Assembly: GCA_035559795.1 (NCBI GenBank)
Contig: DATMAR010000012.1
Span: 310,001-374,000, forward strand
Source of the DNA: Fimbriimonadales bacterium
GTDB taxonomy: Bacteria > Armatimonadota > Fimbriimonadia > Fimbriimonadales > ATM1
Direction: 5' to 3'
DNA length: 64,000 nucleotides
Part shown: piece by piece, positions 63,229-64,000 of the stretch
Numbering within the stretch: position 1 is the first letter of the stretch
Layout of the letters: each line of letters starts with the position of its first letter
Notes under the pieces: generated by a model
Told to the model about the DNA's origin: nothing
What the model saw: the letters and a program-made list of their open reading frames with translations, nothing else
Database searches by the model: none
Program-made: the position numbers and the translations under genes

Positions 63229-63489
63229 ATGATGTCACCCGCGAACGACCATCCCGAGACATGGTATCCGTTTCCGATATGCCCGGCATGCGGAAGAAAA
63301 CTTTATCTCGTCGAAGTGGCAGGCACCATACAGTGCGCCAATTGCGGATGGGTTTGCGAAACATGCTGTGAGGGGGGTGTACCGTTAGAAGGCGAAGCCT
63401 GTCCCGTTCCACAAACGAAGACACCCGAAAAAAAACAGAACGAAAAATCTTCGAAACCCAATAAAAAAAATAACAAAAATCAAAAATAA
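63229..63489 (+). CDS. Small zinc-ribbon protein with Lys-rich tail
   Basis: An 86-residue protein with CPAC, CANC and CETCC cysteine groups (residues 18-21, 36-39 and 44-48), a likely zinc ribbon, ending in a strongly basic Lys/Asn-rich tail (KKQNEKSSKPNKKNNKNQK) that could bind nucleic acid. TATAAT at 63208-63213 lies 15 bases before the ATG; a second ATG at 63232 is also possible. No family or function recognised. Confidence 0.65.
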   Translation: MMSPANDHPETWYPFPICPACGRKLYLVEVAGTIQCANCGWVCETCCEGGVPLEGEACPVPQTKTPEKKQNEKSSKPNKKNNKNQK

Positions 63490-63509
63490 CTTCCTTTTGG
63501 GTAAGCGAC

Positions 63510-63543
63510 TTCCGATATCTTATAAATTCCGATGTCTTATAAA
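63510..63543. repeat. 17-bp imperfect tandem duplication
   Basis: TTCCGATATCTTATAAA at 63510-63526 is followed by TTCCGATGTCTTATAAA at 63527-63543, one base different. It lies in the gap between the zinc-ribbon gene and lipB. Confidence 0.85.
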
Positions 63544-63565
63544 ACGAATCGTACTAATGTCGCTT

Positions 63566-64000
63566 CTACGAATAGAATTCCAAATGAAAAACTTCCTCGA
63601 ATGCCGCAGTTGCTTCTCGCATCGCTTCATGTATCGTGACATCTCTTCCCGTCTCTAATTTTAAAGAAGTCATTGGATGACCGACGATTCCGCATGGAAC
63701 AATCCAGGAGAAAGGAGTCATGTCGTTGTTACAATTCAGCGCTATTCCATGGATATTGATCCACCGGCTCACCTTGATTCCTATCGAAGCGATTTTCTTT
63801 TGCCCCACCCAAACACCTGTATAACCCGGATAGCGATGCGCTTCGATTCCAAAACGTTGTACGGTTCGAATCACCGCTTCCTCCAATAGTCTCAGCCATT
63901 CATGCACGTCTTTGGAATGTTCGCGGATATCGAAAATGGGATAAATCACCAATTGGTCGGGACCGTGATAGGTGATGTCACCCCCCCTGTCTGTTCGTAT
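63566..64000 (-). CDS. lipB: Octanoyltransferase LipB (C-terminal part, runs off the window)
   Basis: Transfers octanoyl from ACP to lipoyl domains. The visible 145 codons begin inside the protein: RGGDITYHGPDQLV has the family RGG-x-x-TYHGPGQ core with D for G, and then WVGQKKIASIGIKVSRWINIHGIALN with the catalytic lysine, and VPCGI with the acyl-accepting cysteine. The start is beyond the right edge; a GTG at 63952 is only an in-frame codon. The C7 tract at 63972-63978 is in frame. Confidence 0.95.
   Translation of the reverse strand: MRTDRGGDITYHGPDQLVIYPIFDIREHSKDVHEWLRLLEEAVIRTVQRFGIEAHRYPGYTGVWVGQKKIASIGIKVSRWINIHGIALNCNNDMTPFSWIVPCGIVGHPMTSLKLETGRDVTIHEAMREATAAFEEVFHLEFYS

Overview
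This window is about 64 kb of bacterial chromosome with intermediate GC (mid-40s percent by eye), dense gene packing and many TTG/GTG starts. The cell plan suggested is Gram-negative-like: it has secreted beta-barrel-type proteins, LipB, RseP, lipoproteins and a flagellin. The mix of TnaA, DapL, UbiD, ATP-type PEP carboxykinase, DUF4380, DUF2203 and very large strand-rich secreted proteins is most reminiscent of Armatimonadota (Fimbriimonadia-like). That assignment is an inference from remembered families, not a database result.

Layout. 0-5 kb: a frameshifted surface-type protein, a zinc-ribbon protein, rplT, a B-box membrane protein and pheS-pheT, whose PheT lacks the usual tRNA-binding OB domain. 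5-18 kb: a polytopic membrane protein, a Cys/Met PLP enzyme, DUF2203, DAHP synthase, a tight dapL-folC-peptide ABC transporter operon, DoxX, UbiD and a small membrane protein. 18-20 kb: tRNA-Ser(CGA) followed by an AT-rich foreign patch holding a broken winged-helix/PD-(D/E)XK gene and a DUF6884 gene. 20-26 kb: RseP, DUF72, RtcB-archease-GYD and tryptophanase. 26-30 kb: flagellin and a frameshifted UvrD-type helicase. 30-37 kb: an ADP-ribosylglycohydrolase/DUF4380 pair, a 1160-residue repeat-bearing secreted protein and an anti-sigma-like protein. 37-46 kb: rplJ-rplL behind an attenuator-like leader, a Xer recombinase, a glycosyltransferase, VanZ and carAB. 46-53 kb: accB-nitrilase-SDR, a secreted agmatine-deiminase-like enzyme, nadA, a LolA-like protein and a 140-bp tandem duplication rich in palindromes. 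53-64 kb: PolX, tRNA-Gln(CTG), a FucI-like isomerase, pckA, a matrixin-like lipoprotein, a small barrel protein, selB, a glycosylasparaginase-type hydrolase, a zinc-ribbon protein and the C-terminal part of lipB, which runs off the end.

Four threads cross the window. (1) Many genes carry a TATAAT-like box only 6-9 nt before the start codon with no Shine-Dalgarno sequence, which predicts leaderless mRNAs. (2) About fifty runs of seven or eight C or G occur, mostly in frame inside essential genes (seven in pheS-pheT alone). (3) Several intergenic gaps hold short perfect or near-perfect tandem duplications with periods of 9-22 bp, plus one of about 140 bp. (4) Three genes are interrupted: a G-tract frameshift at 33-37, a TAA in the nuclease gene at 18392 and an A-tract frameshift in the helicase near 29240.

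I found no convincing complete new defence or biosynthetic system. The strongest candidates for something undescribed are the leaderless/G7 sequence style, the palindromic 140-bp duplication, the repeat protein with its membrane anti-sigma-like partner, and the ADP-ribosylglycohydrolase/DUF4380 pair.
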